Source of the DNA: Nitrospirota bacterium
Lineage (GTDB): Bacteria; Nitrospirota; Leptospirillia; Leptospirillales; Leptospirillaceae
Assembly (NCBI GenBank): GCA_021820445.1
Contig: JAKADN010000001.1
Span: 62,001-126,000, forward strand
Length of the DNA stretch: 64,000 bases
Direction of reading: 5' to 3'
The notes beneath the pieces were generated by a model. That model made no database searches. It was not told the origin of the DNA and was given only the letters and a program-made list of their open reading frames with translations. Within the stretch, counting starts at the first letter, position 1; the number at the start of each line of letters is the position of its first letter. This document shows positions 27,053 to 34,839 of this stretch, piece by piece. The position numbers and the translations under genes are program-made.

Positions 27053-28612
27053 ATGGGTTCGGAAATTTTGATTCATGTGACAGAGGAAGAAACAAAAGTG
27101 GCCATCATCGAAGGCAAGCGATTGGTCGAATATTTTTTTGACCGGAAGCAGGCCCAGGGTATTGTCGGAAACATATACAAGGGAAAGGTCAGCAAGGTCC
27201 TGCCGGGAATGCAGGCGGCCTTTGTGGATGTTGGGCTTGAAAAAGCGGCGTTTCTCTATGTGGACGATGTCTTTGTCGAGGGAGCCGAGATTCTTCCGGA
27301 TGCCCTTCGGGAGGAATCTCCCACCGGAGGGACCATCGAAGTGGAGGGCGCCGTCCCGGCCACACCGGAGGGGGAGACGGCTCCCGAGCCCGCCAAACGT
27401 TCAGGAAGGCGCCCGATCGAGGAATTGCTGAACGATGGACAGGAGCTCCTGATCCAGACGACAAAGGAACCGATCAGCACGAAGGGACCCCGTGCGACAA
27501 CCTACATTAGCCTTCCCGGAAGGTATCTTGTCTACATGCCCCAGGTCAATCACATCGGGGTCTCCCGCAGGATCACGAACGAAGCGGAACGGCAGAGGCT
27601 CAAGGAGATCGTGGGGGGCCTCCGGACCCACAAGGGAGGCTACATCATCCGAACGGTGGCAGAAGGGATGACCGAGGACGAAGCCCGGATGGATATGGTT
27701 TTTCTGGACATGCTGTGGGAGGACATCAAGGCGAAGAAAGAGGCCGTTCGTGCTCCTGCGCTCGTCCGTGTCGATCTCGATGTGGTGTTCAGGACAATCC
27801 GTGATTACCTGACCAATGAAGTGGACCGCCTCGTCATCGACAGTCCCAAGGAATACCAGAGGGTGATCGAATTTGTCCGGACCTATCTTCCTGCCTACGC
27901 GGACAAGATCGAATTATGGAACAGGAAGACCCTTCTATTTCAGGAGTATTCTGTCGACCAGCAAGTCGCCCGGGCTCTCGAGAAAAAGGTGTGGCTCAAA
28001 TCAGGGGGCTATCTCGTGATCGACAGGGCCGAGGCGCTGACTGTGGTGGATGTGAATACGGGGCGTTTCGTAGGAGACAAGGATCCCGAGGAGACAATCC
28101 TCAAGACCAATCTCGAGGCGGTGGAGGAGATCGCCCACCAATTGCGCCTTCGCAACATCGGCGGAATCATCATCCTCGACTTCATCGACATGGAGAAGGA
28201 AAAAAATCGTGAAAAGGTCTTCCAGGGATTGCAGGAATTGTTGACCCGGGACAAGGCCCGCACGAACGCTCTCAAGATTTCGGATCTCGGTCTCGTGGAG
28301 ATGTCGAGAAAGAGGGTCCGGGAAGATCTGGTCCATCTGCTGGGAGAAACATGTTCTTATTGTGACGGAAAGGGTTACGTCAAATCTGTCAGAACCATCA
28401 TTTACGAAATTTTTGAAGATCTTCGAAAGCTTCCGTCAGGGCGGGGCGCCAAGGACCGGCGGGTGATCCTCTATGTCCATCCCGATGTGGAGGCGGAACT
28501 TGCCTCGGAAAAAATCTTTCTGGATGCCGTTCAGCAGGTGATTCGGAGAAAGGTGATCATCAAGAGCGATCCCCTTTATCATATTGAAGAATTTGTCATC
28601 GTATCCCCTTGA
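27053..28612 (+). CDS. rng: Ribonuclease G/E
   Basis: Endoribonuclease for rRNA and mRNA processing. 519 residues. The S1 domain begins IYKGKVSKVLPGMQAAFVDVGLEKAAFLYVDD and is interrupted by an acidic, Pro-rich insertion of about 50 residues (EGAEILPDALREESP...EPAKRSGRRP). Next come SLPGRYLVYMP and the DNase I-like catalytic core ALTVVDVNTGRFVG with Asp ligands (IIILDFIDM). The Zn-link CSYCDGKGY provides the CxxC. It lacks the long RNase E C-terminal scaffold, so RNase G is preferred. ATG 27053 has AGGAGGG six bases upstream; the TTG at 27023 is not needed. Confidence 0.92.
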   Translation: MGSEILIHVTEEETKVAIIEGKRLVEYFFDRKQAQGIVGNIYKGKVSKVLPGMQAAFVDVGLEKAAFLYVDDVFVEGAEILPDALREESPTGGTIEVEGAVPATPEGETAPEPAKRSGRRPIEELLNDGQELLIQTTKEPISTKGPRATTYISLPGRYLVYMPQVNHIGVSRRITNEAERQRLKEIVGGLRTHKGGYIIRTVAEGMTEDEARMDMVFLDMLWEDIKAKKEAVRAPALVRVDLDVVFRTIRDYLTNEVDRLVIDSPKEYQRVIEFVRTYLPAYADKIELWNRKTLLFQEYSVDQQVARALEKKVWLKSGGYLVIDRAEALTVVDVNTGRFVGDKDPEETILKTNLEAVEEIAHQLRLRNIGGIIILDFIDMEKEKNREKVFQGLQELLTRDKARTNALKISDLGLVEMSRKRVREDLVHLLGETCSYCDGKGYVKSVRTIIYEIFEDLRKLPSGRGAKDRRVILYVHPDVEAELASEKIFLDAVQQVIRRKVIIKSDPLYHIEEFVIVSP

Positions 28613-28619
28613 GGTGACG

Positions 28620-29123
28620 ATGCGCGAAGGGAGTGTGTTCATGGGCCCAAGAAATCTGATGGCTGCCGGCAGGATCCTGTCGGGAATCCTGCTCGTGGTG
28701 GCCTTTCTCTCGGGAGGGTGTACCCGGACTTCATCCGACAATGGGCAGGTCCCAGGCAAGGTTGTAGGAACAGTCCTTCTTGACCCGAAGGTTCCTCTCT
28801 GGATGACCCACGGCTCGCTGGCCGTGGTGGCCCTGATGAAGGGCCCCACCTCTCCGGACTGGCTTCCTGTCGCCCGCGTGGTCTTCGTTCATCCGACATT
28901 TCCTGTCCCCTTCGAGATCTCCCAAAAGGACGTCCGTCTTACCGGGATCACCTTTCAGGGGCCTGTCCGCCTTGTGGCTCGCCTCTCTCTTGAGTCGGGC
29001 AGTTCCCTTGTTGCAAACGGGGAATATAGTGGAACGGTCCCTGTGGATGGCGCCGTCGGCGGACCTCCCGTCAGGATCGTGATCGACAGGGAATTGCCCT
29101 CCGTTTCCGGGAGTGGCCGGTAA
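28620..29123 (+). CDS. Lipoprotein resembling the C-terminal domain of cytochrome c maturation protein CcmI
   Basis: About 167 residues. A signal peptide with lipobox LSGGC (ILSGILLVVAFLSGGC) indicates a lipid-anchored periplasmic protein. The mature part GTVLLDPKVP...SLAVVALMKGPTSPDWLPVARVVF...FEISQKDVRLTGITFQGPVRLVARLSLESGSSLVANGEYSGT...VRIVIDREL follows the CcmI/NrfG tail pattern: FVFAR, P-LAV, LDD, hAR-S-SG, GDL-G, V-I. The TPR part of CcmI is absent. This is pattern recognition by eye, not an alignment score. The start is ATG 28620 or 28641. It partly overlaps no other gene and precedes folB by 3 bases. Confidence 0.6.
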   Translation: MREGSVFMGPRNLMAAGRILSGILLVVAFLSGGCTRTSSDNGQVPGKVVGTVLLDPKVPLWMTHGSLAVVALMKGPTSPDWLPVARVVFVHPTFPVPFEISQKDVRLTGITFQGPVRLVARLSLESGSSLVANGEYSGTVPVDGAVGGPPVRIVIDRELPSVSGSGR

Positions 29124-29126
29124 ACC

Positions 29127-29543
29127 ATGCCGAAGACGCTTTATTTCGAAAAACTCTCTCTCATGGTGAAGATAGGGACGGGATCGGAGGAAAGGGCCCG
29201 GCCCCAGAAGATTTTTATTTCGGGAAAGATTGAGTTGGCCGAGATTCCCTGGGGGAACGACCTGATCCAGAAAACGGTGGACTATGACCGTCTCATCAGG
29301 GAGATTGTTGCGAAAGGGGAAGGGTCGGAGTGTTGTCTCCTCGAGCGTCTGGGGGAAATTCTATCTGATCATGTATTGGGGCACTTCCCCGGGGCCTCGG
29401 AGGTCACGCTGTCCCTCTGGAAGGATCCTCCTCCCCTTCCGCTCGCCCTCGACCGTGTCGGCCTGACGATAAGGGAAAACAGGGCGGGATGGGAAGGTCG
29501 GCGGAGAAACGGCACCGAATCAAGCCAGGAAAGGGCGCCATGA
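29127..29543 (+). CDS. folB: Dihydroneopterin aldolase-like protein (FolB family)
   Basis: Would split 7,8-dihydroneopterin in folate synthesis. 138 residues: an N-terminal strand YFEKLSLMVKIGTGSEERARPQ (G-xxxE-R-xxQ block), ELAEIPWGNDLIQKTVDYDRLIREI (D-L-TVDY), LLERLGEILSDHVL (the conserved Glu) and VTLSLWKDPPPLP (catalytic Lys followed by Pro). All key positions are present. The C-terminal 20 residues are a polar extension. Other members of this fold act in queuosine or tetrahydromonapterin routes, so the exact substrate is not certain. Confidence 0.75.
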   Translation: MPKTLYFEKLSLMVKIGTGSEERARPQKIFISGKIELAEIPWGNDLIQKTVDYDRLIREIVAKGEGSECCLLERLGEILSDHVLGHFPGASEVTLSLWKDPPPLPLALDRVGLTIRENRAGWEGRRRNGTESSQERAP

Positions 29544-30379
29544 TCTTTCATCCCAATGTTTTTGGACTGCTTCTTTTGCAAACGACGGCCGGAGGCTGCT
29601 TTCTCATGACCTTTCTTTATCGGTATCCTTCGGTCAACCGGTCTTTTTACAGATTGCACGGACTCCTGTTCCTTCTGTTTGCGGGAGGTGCTCTTTTTGC
29701 TCTCGGTCCATCCGGATTGAGGATTCCCGCTTTTCATCCGGGCCGCCTGGACCAGTTGACTGTTTATCTGGTGATGCTGGGGACGGGAGGACTCCTGGCC
29801 TACAATGTCCTTCTCAACTTCATCTCCTGGGACAGAGGCCGTTCCATTTCGAGGCCGCTTCTGAATCTCTCGGCCATTCTGCTTTTGGGAGCCACAGGGA
29901 CAGCCACGCTCTTTCTCAACGCCTCCCTCTCCCTTTCCGCCTCGGGAATCCTCCTTCTCATGTCGATGTTCATCTCCACCTTTCTTCTCGGTGCCGTTCT
30001 CCTGGCCATGAACTGGGGGCATTTCTATCTGACCAACCCGACGCTTCCCATTGAACCTTTGGCCTTTCTGTCGCGCACACTCCTGGGATGCGCCGGACTG
30101 ACGGCCCTCACTTCGGGAATCATGACCGGTCTGAACTGGAAAGAGCATCCCGGATTTGCCGAGGGGCTCCTCCTTGAATCATTTCAGGGACTTTATCTGT
30201 GGGGACGTCTTCTCATCGGTGTTATCGGGGGACTTGTGATCTCTTACCTGGCATACAAGACGGTACGGATGCATTCGACACAGGCCGCAACCGGACTTCT
30301 CTATGTCGCCCTCCTCATGATTCTCTTCGGAGAGGCTTTTTCCCGCTTTCTCTTCCTCAACCTGGGAATTTTGATATGA
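29540..30379 (+). CDS. Polytopic membrane protein of unknown function
   Basis: 279 residues with about eight predicted transmembrane helices. The start ATG overlaps the folB stop (ATGA). A polar patch MNWGHFYLTNPTLPIEPLAF lies after helix 5, with a His that could bind a cofactor, and QGLYLWGRLLIGVIGGLVI follows near the end. No family could be named. It is translationally coupled to folB and the CcmI-tail-like lipoprotein; whether they share a function is unknown. Confidence 0.65.
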   Translation: MIFHPNVFGLLLLQTTAGGCFLMTFLYRYPSVNRSFYRLHGLLFLLFAGGALFALGPSGLRIPAFHPGRLDQLTVYLVMLGTGGLLAYNVLLNFISWDRGRSISRPLLNLSAILLLGATGTATLFLNASLSLSASGILLLMSMFISTFLLGAVLLAMNWGHFYLTNPTLPIEPLAFLSRTLLGCAGLTALTSGIMTGLNWKEHPGFAEGLLLESFQGLYLWGRLLIGVIGGLVISYLAYKTVRMHSTQAATGLLYVALLMILFGEAFSRFLFLNLGILI

Positions 30380-30438
30380 TAGCGAGAGTATAATGCCGGA
30401 AGAATTGAAAGCCCCGCACGGTATTTTGGACGGGTCAG

Positions 30439-30468
30439 TTGATTTGTCAGTAGGATTATCGATAGAAT
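30439..30468 (+). promoter_or_regulatory. Predicted promoter for the ferredoxin / radical SAM pair
   Basis: TTGATT, 18 bases, TAGAAT, in the 240-base gap after the membrane-protein gene. A transcript would start near 30475 and carry a leader of about 145 bases. That leader contains two copies of ATGGAGAGTGCCT (30502-30514 and 30549-30561). No other gene is seen in the gap. Confidence 0.45.
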
Positions 30469-30619
30469 AAGGGTCTTGTAGTAACCTCGGCCTCTTTTCC
30501 GATGGAGAGTGCCTTTTGAGCGAGGTCCTGGTTTCTCGGGCCCGGATAATGGAGAGTGCCTCGGGCGCGGGCCCGCGGTTTGTCTTCTTTCAAGCAAAGA
30601 AATGGTCAAGGAGGCCTGG

Positions 30620-30874
30620 ATGTCTATTCTGATTGCCGATAACTGCATTTCCTGCGGAGCCTGCCTTCCGGAGTGTCCGAATGACGCTATCAGCGAAGGG
30701 GATCCCATTTACGTGATCGATCCGGATCTCTGCACGGAATGCATCGGGTTCCACGATGAACCCCAGTGTGCTGCCGTTTGTCCCATTGACGAATGCTGCA
30801 TACCTGATCCCAATTACGTCGAAACAAAAGAGCAGCTTCTCGCGAAGAAAGACCGGATTCATCCGAACGGATAA
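30620..30874 (+). CDS. 2[4Fe-4S] ferredoxin (YfhL/Alvin type)
   Basis: 84-residue electron carrier. The first cluster motif is CISCGACLPECP. The second is CTECIGFHDEPQCAAVCP, with the eight-residue gap and C-terminal extension (DECCIPDPNYVETKEQLLAKK) characteristic of Alvin-type low-potential ferredoxins. The start is ATG 30620, preceded by AAGGAGG; the longer track ORF is not needed. It sits directly upstream of a B12-binding radical SAM gene and could supply its reducing electrons, which is inferred from position. Confidence 0.88.
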   Translation: MSILIADNCISCGACLPECPNDAISEGDPIYVIDPDLCTECIGFHDEPQCAAVCPIDECCIPDPNYVETKEQLLAKKDRIHPNG

Positions 30875-30882
30875 CGGGGTTC

Positions 30883-30909
30883 CCCCCCTTGCGCTTTCTC
30901 GCAGGGGGG
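30883..30909 (+). other. Strong intercistronic hairpin between ferredoxin and radical SAM genes
   Basis: CCCCCC-(T)-TGCG pairs with CGCA-GGGGGG around a CTTTCT loop, a 10-bp GC-rich stem with one bulge. No T-run follows, so it is not a typical terminator. A second small hairpin (CTCCC/GGGAG, 30910-30924) follows at once; its 3' arm is the ribosome-binding GGGAG of the radical SAM gene. Confidence 0.5.
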
Positions 30910-30930
30910 CTCCCCTGAAGGGAGCAATGA

Positions 30931-32814
30931 ATGGCCAGGAAATTTGTACTAGTCGAGCCGAAGTCGACCCATCTCCATGTTTATAGTTCGTTCACCATTC
31001 CGAGACTCGGAGTCATACTCCTGGGGACCATGCTGAGGAACAGGGGGTGGGATGTCCGGGTCTATATTGAGGATGTAGCGCCTGTTGACATGAAGGAAGT
31101 TCTTTCTGCAGACGTAGTGGGAATTTCGACTCTGACCTCCACGGCTCCCCAATCCTACCGGCTTGCGAATATCGTCCGTGAGGCTGGGATTCCCGTTGTC
31201 ATCGGCGGGACTCATGTGTCCTTCCTTCCGGATGAGGCCCTCGATTATTCGGATTATGTCGTGCGCGGTGAAGGGGAGGAAACGCTGTTTGAACTCCTGG
31301 AGGCCATGGATGGTCGTGGTGACATGGAGAAGATCCTCGGACTTTCCTACTGGAAAAACAACAGGAAAGCCCATAATCCTGACCGACCCCTCAAGGAAGA
31401 TCTCGACTCCAATCCCATTCCCGATTATGGCATTGTGGAGGGATGGGATACCCAAAAGAGAGGCCTGATTTCCATTGCGACCTCCAGGGGTTGCCCTTTC
31501 ACCTGCACATTCTGTTCTGTTCCGGGAATGTATGGCCACGGCTTCAGGATGCATTCCATCGATCGGGTCATTGAGGAGATTCGGGTCAATAACCCGAAAT
31601 ATGTCTTTTTTGCCGACGACCTGTTTACAGCCAACCGGAAAAGGACGAAGGATCTTCTGAAAAGAATGATCGCTGAAGGGCTGACTCCTGAATGGGGAGC
31701 CCAGATCAGGACGGAAACGGCCTTCGACCCGGAACTTCTTGAGCTTATGAAGGCCAGCAACTGCTTCAACGTCTTTATTGGGTTTGAATCGATCAACCCG
31801 CAGACGCTTGATCTTTTCAATAAACGTCAGACCTATGAAAAAATTGTCCGGTCGGTTGAGGCTTTCAACAAGCATGGGATTAGAATTCACGGGATGTTCG
31901 TGGTCGGGGCCGATACTGACGACAAGGCGACGATTTTTGAGACGGCCCGCCTCGCCAAGGAATGGAATCTTCAGTCAATCCAGCTGATGATCCTGACACC
32001 CTTACCAGGATCCCCGGATTTCGATCATTTCTATGCGACGGGTAACCGCGAACTGCTCTACAAGGACTGGAGCCTCTACGATGGGCACCATACGGTGTAC
32101 CGTCCGAAGAATATGACCGCCTACGAGCTAAATGAGGCGGCGATTGCGGCCATGGAGGATTTCTACTCCTGGAAAAACATTGCCCGAAGTGCGATGAGGC
32201 GAGACTATTATTCGACGCTGATCCAGTTTGGCGCAAAAAATCTTTTGAAGAACTGGCGACGGGAAAATAACAGCTTTCTTGAGGAGCTCCGATCGACAGT
32301 CTTTGAAAAAGCGGAGGAAGGAAAGGAGTCTTCCTCCCAAATTCCACGCACGAACCGTGTGGGAGTTCCGAGATTCATTCTCGACTCGGAACTGGGTTCA
32401 GGCCTTGTCGCGTTCTTTGCAAGGCTTGGCAGTTCAGTGGTCCCCTTTTCCGAAGTGCCTCCCGATGGGCAAGAGGATCCGACGGCCCTTTCTAGAATTC
32501 GGGGAAAGGTGGACTGTATCGTGTTGCCGGTGATGGAGCGGGCACGGCAGGGAGAAGAGGAGTTCTTCCAGAAGATCGAGAGTCTGAAACAATGGATGAA
32601 CCAGCACAAGCAGTCGGCTCCGACAGCCGTCTCCCTGTTTCTCGACAAACAAGATGGCTCCCTCTATTCCTCACTGGCTCAACTTGGAGCGTTTTTTACA
32701 AAAGATCTGGACAGAGTGCATCAGGCGTACAAGGAAACGATGACCGGTATCAGAACCATCAGTCCGACATCGGTTGATGAAGTGAAGCCGGTCATGGTCC
32801 AGTTGTCGTCCTAG
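30931..32814 (+). CDS. B12-binding-domain radical SAM protein
   Basis: 627 residues. Residues 1-140 form a cobalamin-binding-like Rossmann domain (GVILLGTMLRNRGWDVRVYIEDV, VVGISTLTSTAPQSYRLANIVR, VVIGGTHVSFLPDEALDYSDYVVRGEGEETLFELLE) without the DxHxxG base-off motif, as common in this class. The SAM barrel has the CxxxCxxC cluster CPFTCTFC (Cys178, 182, 185), FADDLFTAN, FIGFESINPQTL and GIRIHGMFVVGAD. The last 200 residues are not recognisable. Such enzymes do methylations, rearrangements or ring chemistry (for example on hopanoids, tetrapyrroles or lipids); the substrate here is unknown. Confidence 0.82.
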   Translation: MARKFVLVEPKSTHLHVYSSFTIPRLGVILLGTMLRNRGWDVRVYIEDVAPVDMKEVLSADVVGISTLTSTAPQSYRLANIVREAGIPVVIGGTHVSFLPDEALDYSDYVVRGEGEETLFELLEAMDGRGDMEKILGLSYWKNNRKAHNPDRPLKEDLDSNPIPDYGIVEGWDTQKRGLISIATSRGCPFTCTFCSVPGMYGHGFRMHSIDRVIEEIRVNNPKYVFFADDLFTANRKRTKDLLKRMIAEGLTPEWGAQIRTETAFDPELLELMKASNCFNVFIGFESINPQTLDLFNKRQTYEKIVRSVEAFNKHGIRIHGMFVVGADTDDKATIFETARLAKEWNLQSIQLMILTPLPGSPDFDHFYATGNRELLYKDWSLYDGHHTVYRPKNMTAYELNEAAIAAMEDFYSWKNIARSAMRRDYYSTLIQFGAKNLLKNWRRENNSFLEELRSTVFEKAEEGKESSSQIPRTNRVGVPRFILDSELGSGLVAFFARLGSSVVPFSEVPPDGQEDPTALSRIRGKVDCIVLPVMERARQGEEEFFQKIESLKQWMNQHKQSAPTAVSLFLDKQDGSLYSSLAQLGAFFTKDLDRVHQAYKETMTGIRTISPTSVDEVKPVMVQLSS

Positions 32815-32846
32815 GACACCTCTGAGCCGAAGGAGACTTTCAGTCG

Positions 32847-33293
32847 ATGGAAAAAATGACACGAATTGCAACCGCTGAAGAGCTCTCACAGAAAAAATGG
32901 TATGTTGTGGATGCCGACGGGCAGACCGTTGGAAGACTCTCGACAGCCGTTGCTCTTCTTCTGAGAGGCAAAAACAAGGTTTTCTTTACCCCTCATCAGG
33001 ATGCCGGGGACTTCGTCATCGTGATCAATGCCGCCAAAGTGGCATTTACCGGTAAAAAATGGACCCAGAAAATGTATTACCGCCACAGTGGCTACCCGGG
33101 TGGGTTCAAGTCGGCGACCGCGAAGGAAGTCCGGAGCCGGAATCCGGAGCACCTGGTCATCCATGCCGTGAAGGGCATGCTCCCCAAAAACAAGTTGTCC
33201 AATCAGTTTATGAGCCGGCTCAAGGTCTATGCGCAGGAAACGCATCCCCACCAGGCTCAGAATCCTGAAGTCTATGCCTTAGGAGGTCGTTGA
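32847..33293 (+). CDS. rplM: 50S ribosomal protein L13
   Basis: Large-subunit assembly protein of 148 residues. [64 protein letters not shown] and [32 protein letters not shown] are canonical L13 blocks. It precedes rpsI with overlapping stop/start, the universal rplM-rpsI arrangement. Confidence 0.97.
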   Translation: MEKMTRIATAEELSQKKWYVVDADGQTVGRLSTAVALLLRGKNKVFFTPHQDAGDFVIVINAAKVAFTGKKWTQKMYYRHSGYPGGFKSATAKEVRSRNPEHLVIHAVKGMLPKNKLSNQFMSRLKVYAQETHPHQAQNPEVYALGGR

Positions 33294-33700
33294 TGGAAAG
33301 AGAACCGAACGAGGACGGACGGGGTTCTGCAACAGGGAAGCGCAAGACAGCCATTGCTCGGGTCAGGGTACAGGTTGGTACCGGTTTGATCCAGGTCAAT
33401 GACAGACCTCTGGAAGAATATTTTCCCCGGACACTCTGGACGACCCAGGTCAAAGCCCCCATCGAACTGACCAATATGGCCGGAAAGCTCGATGTTTTCG
33501 CAAAAGTGACGGGAGGGGGGTTGACGGGACAGGCTGAGGCCATCCGCCATGGAATTTCCCGCGCTCTTCTCGAAATCAATCCGGAGTTCCGTGACTCCTT
33601 GAAAAAAGAAGGCTTTCTGACTCGTGACGCCAGGGCCAAGGAGCGTAAAAAGTTCGGCCAGAAAGGCGCCAGAAAGCGTTTTCAATTTTCGAAACGCTAA
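33293..33700 (+). CDS. rpsI: 30S ribosomal protein S9
   Basis: 135 residues. [64 protein letters not shown] and the basic tail [17 protein letters not shown], which reaches toward the P-site tRNA, are characteristic. ATG 33293 overlaps the rplM stop (TGATG) with AGGAGG six bases upstream; the in-frame TTG at 33290 in the track is not used. Confidence 0.97.
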   Translation: MEREPNEDGRGSATGKRKTAIARVRVQVGTGLIQVNDRPLEEYFPRTLWTTQVKAPIELTNMAGKLDVFAKVTGGGLTGQAEAIRHGISRALLEINPEFRDSLKKEGFLTRDARAKERKKFGQKGARKRFQFSKR

Positions 33701-33726
33701 GCTTGAGTGGGTGTCCCACGAAGGAA

Positions 33727-33753
33727 GGGGAGACCGCGGTCTCCCCTTTTTTC
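33727..33753 (+). terminator. Rho-independent terminator after rpsI
   Basis: GGGGAGACCGCGGTCTCCCC is a perfect 20-base palindrome followed by TTTTTT, 27 bases past the rpsI stop. The argC ATG lies only 20 bases beyond, so argC must either be reached by read-through or use a promoter overlapping this region. Confidence 0.88.
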
Positions 33754-33772
33754 GTGCTGATTCTGGAGAAAA

Positions 33773-34804
33773 ATGCAGGAAAAATCGCGAGAAAAAGAAG
33801 TTCGTATCGGAATTGCGGGAGCGTCGGGATATGCAGGAGGGGAGTTACTTAATCTTCTTGCCTCCCATCGCTCCGCACGGGTGGTTCGTCTTGCCGGTGA
33901 ATCCCGGGCAGGTTCGAGAATCAGGGATCTTTTTCCCCATCTCGACTCTCCTGCAGTTCTGGAAAAAATTTCGGACGCCCCCCTTTGGGACGATGTCGAT
34001 GTCGTTTTTTTCGCCCTTCCCGCGGGGCAGAGCTTCTCCCTTGTCCCCCGCTATCTCGAGCGGGGAACGGTGGTCGTTGACCTTGGGCCCGACTACAGGC
34101 TGAAAGATCCCGAACTCTATCGCAGGGTTTATGGAATCGAGCATGGATTTCCCGAGGGGCTCCCCCAGGCCGTTTATGCCCTTCCTGAATGGACGGGACA
34201 GGCTCTCGCCAAAGCGCGCCTCGTGGCCTGTCCAGGATGCTTTCCGACTGGAGCCCTTTTGGGCATACTCCCTTTTCTCCGCTCAGGGCAAATCAGGCGG
34301 GATATGATCGTCGTGGATGGAAAGTCGGGGATCACGGGGGCAGGAAGGTCTCTCACACTTGAGACCCATTTTCCTGAAATTTCTGAAGGGGTTCTTGCCT
34401 ACAAGCTTCTTGATCACAGGCATGTTCCGGAGATGGAGCAGTCTCTGGAAGGAGGAAAAGTCACATTCGTTCCTCACCTGATGCCGTTCAATCGGGGAAT
34501 TCTGTCTACGATCTACATGGTTCTGGACCATCCCTGTTCCCAGGAGGAGATTGACCGGACGATTGATGAAAGCTATCGGGACAGCCCCTTTGTCCGAAGG
34601 GTGTCCTCCCCTCCAAACACAATGAGCGTGAGGGGAACGAACAATGTCCATCTCTATGCCAAAGTCCGGGAGGATCGTCTCGTTGTCCTGACGGCCATCG
34701 ACAATCTTGTGAGGGGAGCTGCGGGGCAGGCGATCCAGGCCATGAACCGAATTTTTGGATTTGAAGAACAAGAGGGATTGCGCCGGGGTGCGCTCTTCCC
34801 GTAA
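33773..34804 (+). CDS. argC: N-acetyl-gamma-glutamyl-phosphate reductase
   Basis: Third step of arginine synthesis, NADPH-dependent. 343 residues: IGIAGASGYAGGELLNLL (Rossmann), DLGPDYRLKDPELY, the catalytic ARLVACPGCFPTGALLGILPF (Cys) and VDGKSGITGAGRSL. The C-terminal HRHVPEMEQSL and FVPHLMPFNRGIL are family hallmarks. It is followed 35 bases later by argJ in the same pathway. The ATG sits close behind the rpsI terminator. Confidence 0.96.
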   Translation: MQEKSREKEVRIGIAGASGYAGGELLNLLASHRSARVVRLAGESRAGSRIRDLFPHLDSPAVLEKISDAPLWDDVDVVFFALPAGQSFSLVPRYLERGTVVVDLGPDYRLKDPELYRRVYGIEHGFPEGLPQAVYALPEWTGQALAKARLVACPGCFPTGALLGILPFLRSGQIRRDMIVVDGKSGITGAGRSLTLETHFPEISEGVLAYKLLDHRHVPEMEQSLEGGKVTFVPHLMPFNRGILSTIYMVLDHPCSQEEIDRTIDESYRDSPFVRRVSSPPNTMSVRGTNNVHLYAKVREDRLVVLTAIDNLVRGAAGQAIQAMNRIFGFEEQEGLRRGALFP

Positions 34805-34839
34805 CTTCAATAATTTCACTCTTTAATGGAAATGATGGC

